Assembly: GCA_963920635.1 (NCBI GenBank)
Contig: OY987302.1
Location: 40,985,500-41,049,499 of the forward strand
Reading direction: 5' to 3'
Source of the DNA: Pseudeuparius sepicola
Lineage: Eukaryota; Arthropoda; Insecta; Coleoptera; Anthribidae
Length of the DNA stretch: 64,000 nt
Both the position numbers and the translations under genes were made by a program. Of the stretch, positions 50,336 to 63,765 are shown piece by piece; within the stretch, counting starts at the first letter, position 1; the number at the start of each line of letters is the position of its first letter. The notes under the pieces are model-generated. The model was given only the letters and a program-made list of their open reading frames with translations. It was not told the origin of the DNA and did not search any database.

Positions 50336-51609
50336 AAACACACTTATCAACAATTGTCAACTAAAGTTTATAATATTAAGCAAAAATTCGACTGCCTGGT
50401 AAGGTTCAAAATGACTTGGCCAGAAATCTTAGAAAGAAGACAAATACCAAACCATTTATCGCAAACTAAAGTTAGCTTATAGAAATTAGAAAGTATAAGT
50501 AGTGCAAAATAACATAAATAACAAATTAACTGTAAGCGAGTTGCACCAGATTTATAGGAAATATACAGAGATACATATACCAGAAATATTAAATGATAGA
50601 CAAGGATTAAATATAAGTGTGCAACATATGGGAATTTTTTTTATTAATTGCACAACCAAAATACAGACATTGCCGAAAGTTGATGCATGTTAAATAATCA
50701 TATTAGGTGCACTTAGAAAGGTTGCAAGTTAAACAGCATACAGGGTAGGTCAAAAAATATAAAAATTTTGCAAGAGTAAAGTACCCTTATTTCAAAAAAT
50801 TCAGAATAAGGTTATTAAGAAAAGTGGTTTAGAATTAAATGCTATGCCTAAATACCAAAACATAGCCACCTAAGAAAAATTTTTTTTGACAATAATTAAT
50901 TTCCAGTTTCTTAATAAACAATTAAAATATAAATTTTGCACCTTAAATGAGAGTTTTTAATATGCACATTATCATTAATGATGTTTTAACTTGTTCCGAA
51001 GAATCTTTGCGAAATTTTAAAATTTTGTCTAATATCGTTGCAACAAACATGAAGTTTGTGATTCGCTAAAAAATTAAAAATCTAAGTAAATTTTAAAAAT
51101 ATTCTTGAATTTGAACAAAGTTATGCGAAATTGATTTAATTTTGATTGATTTATGAAATTGTCTAGGGTGAATATTAAGACAATTTTTTTTAGAAAATTA
51201 TGGATGTTTTTAAAAAATATATATTTTTTTCTTCTTAGGAGGCCATGTTTCGGTATTTAGGCTTTTATCTTTTAATTCTATATAGACAACTTTTCTCAAT
51301 AACATTTTGCCAAATTTTATGAAATAAGGGTACTTTACTCTTGTACAACTTTTGTATTTTTTTGTATTTTTTACCCTGTACGCTGTTTGACTTGCAACCA
51401 TTCTAAGTGCGCCTAGTATAATTATCGAACATGTACCAACTTTCGGGAGTATTTGTATTTTCGTTGTGCCAATTAATAAAAAAAAGTCCCATATGTTGCA
51501 CACTTAAATGACCACACTGTATTGCAAAAATATGATATTTTAAATTCAATAAGTAGGCACATATTGTGTGTTTATTTAGATATATGTAATTAAAATATTG
51601 TTTAATATG

Positions 51610-51812
51610 AAGTTGTTGATTTTCAATTTAATATTGAATATTCCCAATTTGAAATTGTTTATTCCCAATTTGATATTGACTGTTCCCAATTTGAAGTTGT
51701 CTATTCCCAATTTGAAATTGATTAATCCCAATTTAAAGTTGACTATTCTCAATTTGAAGTTGTTTACTCCCAATTTGAAATTGATTATTCCCAATTTGAA
51801 GTTGAAAAGGTA
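51610..51812. repeat. 21-bp minisatellite, right arm, inverted
   Basis: Inverse of the left array with similar unit number (CCCAATTTGAAATTGATTATT type). Open frames on both strands are artefacts of the period. Confidence 0.9.
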
Positions 51813-51915
51813 TAGTCGCTTTAAATAATGTACACCGAAAATGATCAATTCAACATTATACGAGTAGGCATCTAAATTCACCAAATTAGGTAATCACGAG
51901 TTGCTTTCCTATATA

Positions 51916-52530
51916 CAGGGTGATTCACCTAAATCTCCTGCTTCATATCTTCCGAGCAACGAAATCAGATATTTTAATTCCGTAAAAAGGCTGGTAGAGC
52001 TCGTTGAAGACTCTATTTGTATTCTCAAATTTAATTTTTCTATTGCACATTGTAGATGGCGCTGCGGTAGAAAGAAATTTTTCGTTAGCAGTGACTTTGA
52101 ATGAGTTAGATTGGCTATACTGGAAAATTATTATTTTTTTAAATTTTGGCCCCACTTTGTGTATAACTTTGAGTATTAATATTTTGTACAAAAGGTTTTG
52201 AGCTATGGCCAATTCGATGGCACCATCCATAACAATGCCTAATATGATATTCAGAAAATTGGTCATTTAGAAAAATTAGAGCCATGGAAAAATCAACCGA
52301 TCGAAATAGTAGTGTCTGTGAGATATCTTCCCTTATATCAGTCTAAAAATATATATAATGCTAAATTTCACTCGGCGCTTCATTGGTTTCTAGAGTGCTC
52401 ACAAGCAAACGCGGACCTACGAATAAAATCTTCGACGAAGCCTATACCTGCCTTTTTTTACGGAACTAAAATAAAAATATCTTATTTCGTTGCTCAGATA
52501 TATGAAGGGAGTTTTAGGTGTAAATGTTTG
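51916..52530. mobile_element. MITE, CAGGGTGATTCACC type
   Basis: The left part CAGGGTGATTCACCTAAATC, then GAGCAACGAAAT and TTCCGTAAAAAGGC, is mirrored at 52440-52527 with moderate divergence. The right terminus is eroded. Confidence 0.6.
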
Positions 52531-53457
52531 AGCAAAAATTTAAATTGTACCAAAACGAAAATTGTCCAATTGTCAATCTGTGTTTTAATTTAACAAAATA
52601 TTGTTACTGTATATTAGCGAAGAACATAATATAACGACTTTTAAAGAATCAGTTGCTGAAGATGCGAAAGGCACAACTTTTTATTGAGGGCAATTGTTTT
52701 CCTCAAAAAGTTTTACTGAATGCATGTACTGCACTGTCAAGTAGGTAACTATTTCCAGAGTTCACAAAACCTCAATACATTTTCCCATTGCAGCAAAAAC
52801 CCCGGCTCTGGCCTCCGTTATTAAACGTAGCTGACCGCGTGTACGCGAACTCCACAAACGGTTAATTTGATGTAATAAAATTAGCCTTGGTAGCTAATGA
52901 CACAGCTATTTAATATGTAATTTCAGTAAAAGTAAAGCACATGAGAATATCTCGGCCAAGTGATTCGCATGGGCTGCGTGGGCCGGACGGACGGCCGGAC
53001 GCGGCGGAAGAGGATGATGACCACCGTCGCCAAATTACACGTGATGTCCGCTGTTATTTACCTGCCTGCGGTGGAGGTGGAGCGTCGGACGTCGGACGAA
53101 CATCTTTGTTATAGTGAAAGTGGACGATATCCTACCAAATACAGGCGCAGCGAATTTAGATTTACATTAGATAAACATACACATGATGGTGTCCATATCC
53201 ATATCAAAATCGCCCTTATAATGAATAAATTATTAAATGGCCGTAATAGAAACTGCCAGAACTATAATTATTTCCGAAAGGCGCACCAAAAGTTTGGGCA
53301 AAATCTTATGCAAAAAATTAATACATAATTTAAAATACTTATATCTCAACTTAGTGCCATTGGTATTTATCTGATTTAATTTTATTTCGTTCCAAAATTA
53401 AAGTGTGGATTTTTGCTGACGATTTCAACAATGCTTCGGACAGATGGGATTTTCTTT
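52531..53457. other. No certain gene; GC-rich patch at 52960-53110
   Basis: A 122-residue frame (52960-53328) crosses a GC-rich patch (GGCCGGACGGACGGCCGG) and then AT-rich sequence. No domain is recognised. The patch could be a remnant of a host exon or repeat. Evidence is weak. Confidence 0.25.
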
Positions 53458-54261
53458 GTTCTGACCAGTGGCGGATTACCCTATAGGCAGAATAGGCAAT
53501 AGCCTAGGGGCCCAAGGCTTTATAGGGTGCCCGTTCTTATTTATTTACATTTTGCATTTTGCAATTCCAAATTTCAGACAAAGAAAACATCACTCCTTAT
53601 TTTTTCATCTAGGCTGTTGGGTACTCGATTTAGTCCACTCACATCAGTAACAACAAAGCAATTAAAAATACTAAACCGATGTTAATTAATACTAATACCT
53701 ACAACTGATATTGATTCTGAATGTCAAAATTATCGAAAAGTTGAAGGTAGGTTGAACTTTTTCTGATGAAATTTGAAAAAATAAGCTTAGGGGCTTGCTT
53801 GCTTCCTGTTTTTGGTTTTTGTTCTCTAGGTATTTTTTTAGCTTTTTCAGATTTTTTTGCTCTTTAGGTCTCGCCTTAGGTAGATACATAATTCCCGATA
53901 TTATTTTTCCTTTGTTTTCGAAGTATTTGTTGAGAACAAAAATCTGAATCCTTAATAATATAGAAACAAAAAAATTATGGCAAGCTTTGCAAGTATAAAA
54001 GCCAGGAAAAAAGGTTTTAATTAATAATAAGTAGGTACCTATGCATCTACTCTCTGTTCTTAGTACAGAAAGTTAAATGTTAAATTAATATTTTTTTCAA
54101 TATGACCTTTTCTAAAATAAATAAAATTCTTAATAAAAAACTATCGGAACTTAAAATTTTACCTAAATTTTAGCTAATTTTTTTATTGTGACGAGTGAAG
54201 GGGTCCTTAAATAATTTTAGCCTAGGGTCCAACATAGCTCTAATCCGCCCCTGGTTCTGAC
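53458..54261. mobile_element. hAT MITE with 8-bp target duplication
   Basis: The element is 53466-54253, with termini CAGTGGCGGATTA and TAATCCGCCCCTG. The 8-bp duplication GTTCTGAC is at 53458-53465 and 54254-54261. AGCCTAGGG occurs subterminally on both sides. There is no transposase, so it is non-autonomous. Confidence 0.9.
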
Positions 54262-55960
54262 TATCCATGCCTGCTTTAATCTATGATAGGCATAAAAAAC
54301 TAAGTTTCCCCAACCTGGACCAATAGTGACCGTAAAAATTACCAAAAATAATGTTAGGTGGCGTCAGTGTAGACACTAGACATGCATAAACGGGCATGAA
54401 ACACGGTATTTTCGGACATTCTTTTACAAAAACTACAGATTTGTCCGCGATCATTTTGCACAAAGGATTAGAGAAAGATATGACAAAAAAATGCAGTGTG
54501 TAGCATATTGACTCGGACCTATATTAAATAAATTAACTTTATAAATGAAATATGTTAGATATTAAGTGAAAGCATAATCTATTTTGAGGAAAGAGCAAAG
54601 ATCATAATACGAAACCGTTTTCGAGAAGAGTACCTACTATAGAATATTTAGGGATTATTTCTGCGCCCCAATTACCTAATATAGATATCCTAATTTTATG
54701 TACTTAGTCTACGAGTGTAATTTAAGAAAACAACAACAAAATCAATTTATCAACTTTGAAACTACAGTTTTCATATCCCTAATAATAGGTTAAGTTTCTA
54801 TGCTATTTTTTCCCAATAAAGCAATATACTCCAGATATTTTGTGTAGTTCTTAGTGCATTACCTATGCCACTAGAGGAATAAGTTATGTTTACAATAGTA
54901 TACCTAGAATGGTGCAAAATTGCACATTCAAAACCTATCCGAACTACATTAATATAACAAAAACAGACAATATAATATAAGTGGGTGGCGATATTCAACA
55001 TTGATATTGCTTTCACATAATCACACTAAAAAAGGCATAAGAAAAGGGAAATGCCATTGACACCTGTCACGTAGATATTAAAAGGCAAGTCAAAATTCAA
55101 AAACTTTAATCTGCCTATCGACGATGTGTTGGGTGGCTGAAGTTCATGCCTTTTCTGATATAGAGTTCTGATATAGAGTTTTAAACGTTTCTATGGCACA
55201 CTATGGAGTGAGATATGCAGGCTATGAGGACTTATAACATGTGGACATTCGGGCAAAGAAGGTTTCTTCCAAACATAGATTAAAGATTAAAGGACCCATA
55301 GATACTCAGAAGCATTGTTGAAACCGTCCGCAAAAATGCAACTACACCAACTTTCAAACTTTAATTTTGGAGCGAGAACGAATAAAAACAGAAAAGTTTT
55401 AATATCCTACAATTCTCAGGAGGTAGGTATAAATATTTTAATTTAGTTATTAGTTTTTATATAAAATTGTATGCAAAATATATGTTTTTTATCACCGACA
55501 ATATTCACTTTATTAAGTTTTGTGATAGGTTAGCGCAACGGTGCTAACTTCATGTAGGTACGATCAGTCTGTGTTTTCGACGTTTCTTTATGGTCTAGTA
55601 TCACTGGTAAGAGTTTGGCAGAATTGACAGTTGACACCCCAGCCTGCTCTCTTAATTTTTCATTTATATCTAGTTTTCAAGTTTTTTTCCTAATTGAACG
55701 CCCAGGAAACGGAAGTCTCCCATATTGTGCGAAAAATCTATAAGTAGTACCCGCGACAAAAAGTCGTGGCACTTCCCTATTGAATACTCGTGGTAAAGTC
55801 GCGTCAGGTGAAATTCGGCTTTGATTATTTCTGTCCCGGAAATTTCCATGTGAAAATCTCTATCAAAGCCTAGTTTTACACTTTATGGTCGGCTTAAGTG
55901 GTTTTGTATAGTGTGAGCATTTATTATCGCTGTGTTAATTTAGGTTTTCTGTTTTTTTAG
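54262..55960. other. No gene recognised
   Basis: Only short frames, no bounded repeats. A direct CTGATATAGAGTT duplication is at about 55155-55180. Confidence 0.3.
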
Positions 55961-56098
55961 ATGTGTTCTGCGAGAACGTATGCTTTAATAAGGTGTGGAA
56001 GAGCATTTTTCGTATTCCGCCAGGGACCCGCGCAGGAGGTGAACCACGGAGAGGATTCCCGGGAGCACAGTCTGGGCAAGTTAGCTGTTAAATTTTAA
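55961..56098 (+). other. Candidate short exon, unidentified
   Basis: Follows a strong 3' splice-like sequence (TTTTCTGTTTTTTTAG) that ends directly before ATG at 55961. The frame of 45 residues (MCSARTYALIRCGRAFFVF...) is GC-richer than the flanks and ends TAA at 56098. No homology recognised. Confidence 0.2.
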
Positions 56099-58490
56099 TA
56101 ATTTTTTATTAAATACAGTCATCTGATGACTTTTTGAAGCTACTCTCACCTAGGCCTGTTCACCTCTTTTCTCTGTGGGCATCCCGCTGCGAGCTGTGGC
56201 CATATTTTGGTTATAAATTTGTTTTACTAGCACAGACTTATCAAAACGAACCCTTAAGTTGCCCGAGATTGGCGGGGACTCTAACACAGTTCTTATTTTC
56301 CATTATAAGGTTATAAATTTATTTCTTGTTAACCATATTTTACACTTAAGTAATTTAAATATACCTTGCAAAAGCGTCGACGTTTCGACTGCAGTTTTTC
56401 GGAGACTGTTCGTTGTGTTTTCTTTTACATGCACTCCGGTACTTGAGAGAAGCACCATCGGAATACGGACATACCTACACACCATCCTACGACACAAGTC
56501 TGACAGTGGTCGCACATCGTCTAGCACCAGCTTGAATCGTTCACGACCCAACTTTGAGTCTCGAGTCTGGCCGAGGTCATAACTACAACTACTACAACTA
56601 TAAGAAGCTTAGAGCAATGGTGGCGAATCATACCAGTAACGACCCAGAACTTTTAAGGTACTCTGTTGAACTCACTAGTCCAAATTTTCTAAGTGCTCGT
56701 AAACAAAACTTTAAATGCTCACGTGAACATTTCGTGCTAATAGTGTTTTCGTATTAAGCTCACGAACATCTCCGATGTTTTATTGTAAAGTTTAAACATT
56801 TTTCAGTGTTCTTTTTTCAAGAGTGAACAAATTCTAAATTGTAAATAATAAAATTAACTAGTTACAATTTCTTCAATAAATATTAGTTAGTTTACTTCAC
56901 TTTATTGTAACAAATTTTTACGTCACTTTAGTGTAACGAATTACAACTTGTAAATAAATTGTAAATAGGAAAATATATTTCTTTATTTAAACAACCAAAT
57001 AGTTCAAGCTTCAGCCCTCAAATATGACCATTTTGGTTATAAATTTCAATAAGAGAGTGCCGGAATCAAAGATATCAATGGCTTTGATGAAGTCAGTTAG
57101 TACTACCCATGTGTTTCTATTGACATCACAACCCTATACAAATCGTCCAAAAAGGTCCAACAGAGCAGATGTGGTGCTATGAGAGCATCGAAAACCAGAT
57201 TGCGATGGTGTACAAGGAATTATGTTATTTTAGTTTAAATAATCAATAAGTTGTATAAATAACTATATACATATAACTTCTTCTAACACTTTAGACCATG
57301 TCTGTAATAGGTATACTAACTTCTTTGTCCGCTTCTCCGGAAAAACTTTTATTTGAAAATTTAACTGGTTACGTACTTGGCAGTAGGATATTAATAATCA
57401 ACACTTCGAAATTGATATAGAAAAATGTTAGCTGAACCGTGCAATTAATCGAAATAAAAAAGTGTGCATGCGATTATGCAACAAAAAAGATATTGAATTC
57501 TTACTTGATGAATGTATCGGCCTCAGGGCTTTCATAAGATAAAACCAGAATAGTGTTCCTAGAAATATCTACCTACTTGCTTTGTCAAAAATCTTTAACG
57601 CGAAAAAACTGTCCGCAACAAGCATAAAAGTAGCTGAATAAGACAGCATAAGAAAGTACACTAATATGAGGTTTGTGAGAATACCTTACAAATAACAAAT
57701 GCATAAAAATATTTCTCTAAAAGCAGTAACAATGTAATATGCGTTTATCGGAAACGATTTCGCAGCTCAAAGTCAAAGAATAAAGTCCAAAATTTGCGTC
57801 GTTTAGGTAAATTGCATCCACCACGTCGCCACCACAGGGAAACAAGAAATTACGATCATTGCAAAATCCCTCTTACTATCCCTCTTATTATAGTACCCTC
57901 GTTCGCACACCGAAGCGCTACAAATACAACCTCATTAAGCAATTTAACCCACCCAGAGAAAACAAGAAAATTCTCTTTGCGGTGGCGCGCCAAATATCGG
58001 TAGAGTTTCATTCAGTTTAACAGTGTTGTAAAGATTCAGTCGCGTAAAAAACACCGTAAAAGTAATCTGTGAGAACCGACACCGTCTAGTTGATCGATCT
58101 TGCGACTGGGCCTTACGGCACCATGGGCGTCGTGGCATTCTTGAAACAAAAAACAAAATGAAAATCTACAGACCTTCAGGCCACCATTCTGGGAAATTAA
58201 CTCTATTTTACAAATTATATTATGTATATAATGATTCTTAATAATTCCCTTGATTTCATTATTAAGATTGCAGCACAGCTCGTTTGCCATATAGCATAAA
58301 TGTCCCGTGATGGGCTTCAATAATTTGAAAGTGGTTTGGAATAGAAGTCAAACTGGATTTTTAAAAACGCCCTGTTCAAACCCATAAAACCTATTGTTGT
58401 AGAGTAAAGTACAACTATGTCAAAGGGTTCGCAAAGCGTCTTCTGCGATCTATATATACATCAATATACACGGTGTTCCGTAACGATGTG
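56099..58490. other. No gene recognised
   Basis: Includes a tandem-like ACTTTATTGTAACAAATT/ACTTTAGTGTAACGAATT pair near 56890-56940, and short frames without domains. Confidence 0.3.
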
Positions 58491-58497
58491 CAAATAT

Positions 58498-58686
58498 ACT
58501 CCTGGACAAAATTAATGCACCAACATACAAAATTTCAAATTATATTCTAAATCATTTTGCCTGTCTTTGGACATTATAATGCAATTTGTTGCTTTTCATT
58601 TAGTTCCCATTAACTTATTTTTTCATTAATTTATTTTAATTTTTGAGGAGATTTATTACGTTGTTGCGTTAATTTTGTCCAGGAGT
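58498..58686. mobile_element. Short MITE, ACTCCTGGACAAAATTAA type
   Basis: The left end ACTCCTGGACAAAATTAATG and the inverse TTAATTTTGTCCAGGAGT at the right bound 189 bp. The exact target duplication is unclear. Confidence 0.75.
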
Positions 58687-58966
58687 TTATTTTGAGAAAG
58701 TGTTCGACAGGTGGTTTTTAAAGGGGCTTGTTGGAATATACTCTAAGGAGGAATTGCTTTTTGTACCCTATGCATCCTAAGGCTAGAAACCCGAAATACC
58801 TTTTCGTTTTTTTACAGAACCTGCTTTTCGTAAGATAGTTTATTCAAAAAACTTTTAATTCATAATCTTTGTTAACTCTTGTTATTTTTTCATTAACTTA
58901 ATATAATTTGTATCGAAAAAGTAAATTAAATTTTTGTTCCGTATTTAAATACAGACACAGAACATA

Positions 58967-59350
58967 CAGGGTGTTTCACAACTTATTCGCCAAATTTTGA
59001 CCACAGTGTTACACAAATAAGTCCATTTGTCAACAAATGTTATAAAATCCAACAGAAAACAAGATAAAAAATAATAAAGTAACACAACATGCACTTCTTT
59101 CTTCAAAAGCTATTCAAAATATTCTTCATTATCTTGAACGGAAGCTTGGGCTCGTCGAATCCAATTTCAACGCACTAGTTCAAATTTTTTACGGATTTTG
59201 TAGCATGAAACGTATGGTCTGTTTTAAACTTAATTTTTTTTATCTCATTTTCTCTTGGAATTTTATTAAATTTTTTTGGAAAATCGACTTCTTATGTAAT
59301 GTTTCGTGTTAGGTGGTTAAAATTTTGCGGATAAGTTGTGAAACACGCTG
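58967..59350. mobile_element. TA-target MITE, CAGGGTGTTTCACAAC type
   Basis: 384 bp with terminal inverted repeats (CAGGGTGTTTCACAACTTAT, mirrored with one or two changes). TA flanks at 58965-58966 and 59351-59352. The match continues to GCCAAATTTTGACCAC. Confidence 0.85.
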
Positions 59351-59352
59351 TA

Positions 59353-60134
59353 TGTTCAGAACAGAAAGCTCTTTAATGACAGCTATCAAATGGGCAAAGC
59401 TGAAAATACCACGACTGCGCAGCAGGAGTGGTATTTTCTTAGCATTGGGATTATAATGAGTGATAAATTAAGGAAAGGTATTATCTATTATTAGGCATAC
59501 CACGAGTTGTATTTAAAAAGATAATTTAACAACTGCAAATAGTTAGTTTGACAGCTAGCTGTCATTTAGATTGAACTTTCGGTTCTGAATATGTTTTCTG
59601 TACTAATAGATATTTAAAGATCAATGTGTTAACTGAAAACATATATTCTATACAGGGTGGCCCACCACGAACTGCATCGATCTATATATGGAAAACTAAA
59701 AGTAGGAAAATATTTTGGTGAATCTGGCACTTCCGGCAATACCGGAAGTCGATATAAACTTTCTTATTTCAAATGGAACACCCCGTATATTATTGCATTT
59801 TTGAATTCTAGGCATCATTTTGGAACAAAAACATGCCATGTCCTATGTCTAAATCCAACCGTTTTTAAGATATTTGCATTTTTCCGAAAAAAATTACAGG
59901 TGCAGACCTAAAGTCAATCCGTTTTTGTACAGGGTGTTCACAAAATATGAATAAAAATTACATTCAAAATGTGCTTAAATCTCGAAATTTTCAAATGGAA
60001 ACCCCAATTTTTTTTAATGCGATCTTATTCATCACTAAAAATGATGACAACTTTGTGTAAGGTTTCCTATACCTAAATGCAGTAATTTTCGATTAATTTA
60101 CGAAAAAGCCACTTTTCGCCCATAAAATTTTTCA
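59353..60134. repeat. CAGGGTG-type repeat ends, no gene
   Basis: Two CAGGGTG starts in the same orientation (59655 CAGGGTGGCCCACC and 59931 CAGGGTGTTCAC) indicate truncated or nested MITEs. The frame 59657-59911 is within this repeat and is not a gene. Confidence 0.45.
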
Positions 60135-61665
60135 TAAAAAGAACTTCAGTGCCGAGGTACATATTATATTTTTTTTTAAATCGGAAAAAAAGTTTTATTA
60201 GGTAAGAAAATAATAATAAGGGATCACCCGTCCATGAACCGACTACGCGCGGCGTTGCTTGACTTTACCGATCGCTCTACCTAAGACAAGTCAAGGCCTA
60301 CTATAAAGACAGGCCCTGGCGCACAAAAATCACGTGACCATCTTAGTCAGACGTTACAACATGTCATTTCTCACATAACTGAAAGCGGCAGCTTGGGTTT
60401 TGAGAAGTTTTCAATGTTTAAAGTGTTTTTAAACGTCTTAGTTTATATTTTAGAAACAAGTTTGTGTCTAGTGCGCGTGTGTCCTGGCGGAGGGGAACCG
60501 CCCAGGTGTTATTATGGCCTCTGGGTGTCTGGGTGGGAGTCGTGCCGTCCAAGAGTATTGGTGCCGCTCGCACCGACGCGTGAGCGCTGTAAAGGGGAAT
60601 TCTCCCCCGAACCACAGAATAGGTAGCCCGGAATTCCGGAATGGACTATTATGGACATGGACCGTATTGGACAGTGGAGCCTGACACACAGAGGGGTGAA
60701 CTGCTTACGGCAGATCCGCGAGTTCAGACGGTCCGGGTGGCTGGAAGCCGTTCCCGTTGACCACGTTCGGGTTTGTGTATTTATTGTATTTACCATTCAC
60801 CTTGTGCGAAATAAATCAGTGTTGTAACGTACTCGAGGATTTTCGTTGTCGACCTACGCCCTGATATGGTCTTTCACGCTGCCGATCAACTGAGACCTCG
60901 TCAATATTTACAGTATACCTACCTACTGAGGTTAGTTTTCATTTTTATTTCGTAAAAAATAACCTAAATACCAAATATTGGGTCTGTTTATATTATATTT
61001 ATACATATTACAAAAGCCATTAAGAAAGTGTCGCCATAACAAACATTTGTTTTGCCTCGGGATGAAAATTTCCGCCAAAAATGGATTCGTCAAATCCCAA
61101 CTGAGATTTAATTTCTAAAAAACCCTTAAGTATGTGTGGTTAACACATTTTCAAGAAAGTGAAACAATAATTAAAGTGGACAAATGTGTTGTGGGAGGAA
61201 AATACCTATAGAGAATATCACCTGAGCTAAAGGAAGGTGATGTCCCAACAATTTTTGAGAAGTGCCAAAATAATGTGAGTGCAGTGGCCTGTCTTTATCG
61301 TTGGCCTCGAGGACAAGTATAATGACGTACGGCAACTTCTGACAGAAAAACCAAACTGCTGCTTCTTGTGCAGCCTACAAAACAAATCTATTGATCTTTT
61401 CTAAAATATGTATACTGAAGGATTGCGCTTCTATAGGAAACAATTTCGCAATGTGTACGAAAAATTAAATAAGCCTTTATCGGCCGGGTTTTGAATATTT
61501 GGTCACTTTTGACGGGCGATTTCTCCGCGTCTGACGTTTGATGTTTACATCTCGCCAAGGCCTACTTATTGAAAAAATCGTACAATAATGGGCTACATTA
61601 TTGTACGATTTCTGTGCTTTTAATGACGATTTTGGGACATTTTAATGCCGATTTCAAGAAAATAA
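60135..61665 (+). repeat. Repeat C, copy 2, split by a 1-kb insertion
   Basis: 60135-60290 and 61312-61665 together match 16216-16815 in opposite orientation. The right part encodes PNCCFLCSLQNKSIDLF with a stop, then NMYTEGLRFYRKQFRNVYEK and LSAGF before a stop at about 61492. It also contains the hairpin AAATCGTACAATAATG near 61580. The function of the encoded piece is not recognised. Confidence 0.65.
60285..61317. mobile_element. Inserted element of about 1.02 kb with 6-bp target duplication
   Basis: The element is 60291-61311. GACAAG flanks it at 60285-60290 and 61312-61317. Its ends are imperfect inverted repeats, AAGGCCTACTATAAAGACAG and the mirrored GAGGCCAACGATAAAGACAG. The interior is GC-richer (60470-60760) and has a 77-residue frame without a known domain. 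A polyadenylation signal AATAAA lies near 60810. The superfamily is not recognised. Confidence 0.6.
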
Positions 61666-63765
61666 TATTTATGTCTTGGTTGTTAATTGTCACTCTCACC
61701 ATTGATTAAGGTATTCGAATATGCATTATTCGATTCTCTCACTGATCTTCTTTGGTCTAACCTGAGGATTACAATGAGGTCCTAATATGACATATATTAT
61801 TCGTATATGTTTTGAAGGTATGTTCTACTTGTGTCAACAGTGTAACTTGGTTTACCACGTTTTCTTTTCTTTTCAGAATTTTATTGGTCCTTGACTAAAG
61901 CTTTTTAGTTTTGGGTTTTTTGGGTTTTCTATTGATGTCACTTAATTCCACTTAACCTTTGTTTTTTTCTGAAGTTTACAATAACAATTTTAAATGCCCT
62001 TAAAGTTGCTTGGAAGGTAAGGTAATGGAGTGTGTGTGAATGAGGTTTTACCTTTTTTCTTGTTTCTAGCTTTGTTATATTTCTCTTACAAAAAAAATTT
62101 TACTCCTGAAGATGAACATCTAGCGGTTCGAAACATGTACAGTTTTGACTGAGAGAATTTTGCATTGTTTGGGCGGCTATGCTATTAGGAATAGGGACAT
62201 TCCGTTTTCAATGAAATAAGTAAATATAGTTAGTTTGCTTTGGTCTATCCAGATAAATAAGTCGTCTAGCCAGTGCTCAATTTTGTAAATTTGCGGTAAT
62301 TTTTTTCTGGCAAAACTGTGTTAAAATGTCTGTCTTCCCAGATCATTGCAGGCGGCAGAAGCATTATGCATTTTTTACTTCAAGATTCCGCATCAGGTGT
62401 TTGACAAAATAATAAATAATTATTGCAAAAGAATAAAACTAATAGGTATATGAAGAAATATTGCTTAGGCAAAAAGCAAAATATAGATCACTGTCCTGCT
62501 GTATACACCAATAATAGACGTACCTATTATCACACCCGGAACCCCAAACCGAACTTATTTTATACGTTTGTTATTTTTTGCTGCCCTACAAAATCTTAAC
62601 ATAGACCAGCCTCCCAAAGAAAAACTACTCAACGCCAACGGAGCTCCAACATTGTACCCTGGGAGAAGTTTCTCTCACATTCAAGTTGGTATTTCCAGCC
62701 AGCGATACGCCCATGGCGTCCATCGGGCAAAGGATGTGGTCTTAGGTGGCAGGCCGGATGTGGAATCAGGTAGCCTTCAGACCGCAGGAGTACGTGAACC
62801 ACGGCGATATTGAAACCGCCGCTGCTCTTCTTTTAGAAAAGAATCAGGCACACCCTAGCTGATGCGCCGTTAATGTGTTTTTTGGTTCCGTGTAAAATGC
62901 GCTTATCTCTCAGACACGCCGACTGTACAGGCTAGCCGGGGTGTGTTTTTAGGGGCCTCTGGAAAGGTAGTTACGGATGATTATGGGACTGGTCGGTCAT
63001 TTCAGTAAAGTTTTCAATATACGTGTAAGACATTTATTTTTCATTTTTGATTTACACCATGTACAGCCTTTTGGAAAGATCTCCGTCAATATTGGACAGG
63101 AGGTATCATACCTCTGGCAACGACCTTTTCAGAAATGCAGAAGCGCGTTAAATATACACACATCAAAAGAATCTAAGGGACAAGCACAAAAATGAACCTA
63201 TTTTCTTAATTATTTCGTATTTAAATATTTTAAAAAATTAGTACGATTATGAGCAGTTCTAGCAACTGATAGTGCAAACCATAGACTTATGAACAAGGGA
63301 GACTCAACCATTCATTGTTGAATAGGCTTTTGTTGTGAATCAAACATTGCTATGAGTGCGAGAGAGAAAAAAGAGAGAGAGAACTTCATAATTCCGACTC
63401 CGAGCAATATTTTGTGGTTGACACAATTCCGACCAGATATTTAATACGCCAGTGGCGAAAGATTTTTAAAAAATAATAAAATTAGTTGGGAACAAACATT
63501 ATATTTTTATGATTTTTGTTATACTGGTTGGATCTAGGCATTAACCTATAATATACGCAAAATAAACCGAATTATCATTAAAAAATGTTTAGATAATATT
63601 TTGACTTTAATATTACAACATTTACAATTTTTTCAGTAAAAATAGGAAATAAGAAACACTTACTGTTACTTTACAATCGTTTATTTAGAAAATCTATTGC
63701 GGATATAAAATACAGCGAACATAACATAATATAACATATTATACAGATCATTGGTTCCACAAAGA
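61666..63765. other. No gene recognised
   Basis: At 62104-62145 a CCTGAAGATGAACATCTAGC...CGAAACATGT stretch resembles retroelement tails. Short frames (62568-62813 and 62977-63195) have no recognisable domain. Confidence 0.3.

Larger units (their letters stand above)
50110..51835. mobile_element. Foldback element with minisatellite arms
   Basis: About 1.7 kb. The left outer block ACTATACCTTTTCAACTTC is mirrored at the right as GAAGTTGAAAAGGTATAGT. Both arms then carry a 21-bp minisatellite, and inside that further mirrored blocks (CAACATATGGGA with TTTTATTAATTG, and CCGAAAGTTG). No transposase and no clear target duplication. Confidence 0.7.

Noticed and set aside
50103..50360. Open frames with 7-residue repeats (NLKLFIP/NFKLGIN type) on both strands, also at 51576-51884
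   Set aside because: They are produced by the 21-bp minisatellite, whose period is a multiple of three. Frames are open on both strands and in both arms.
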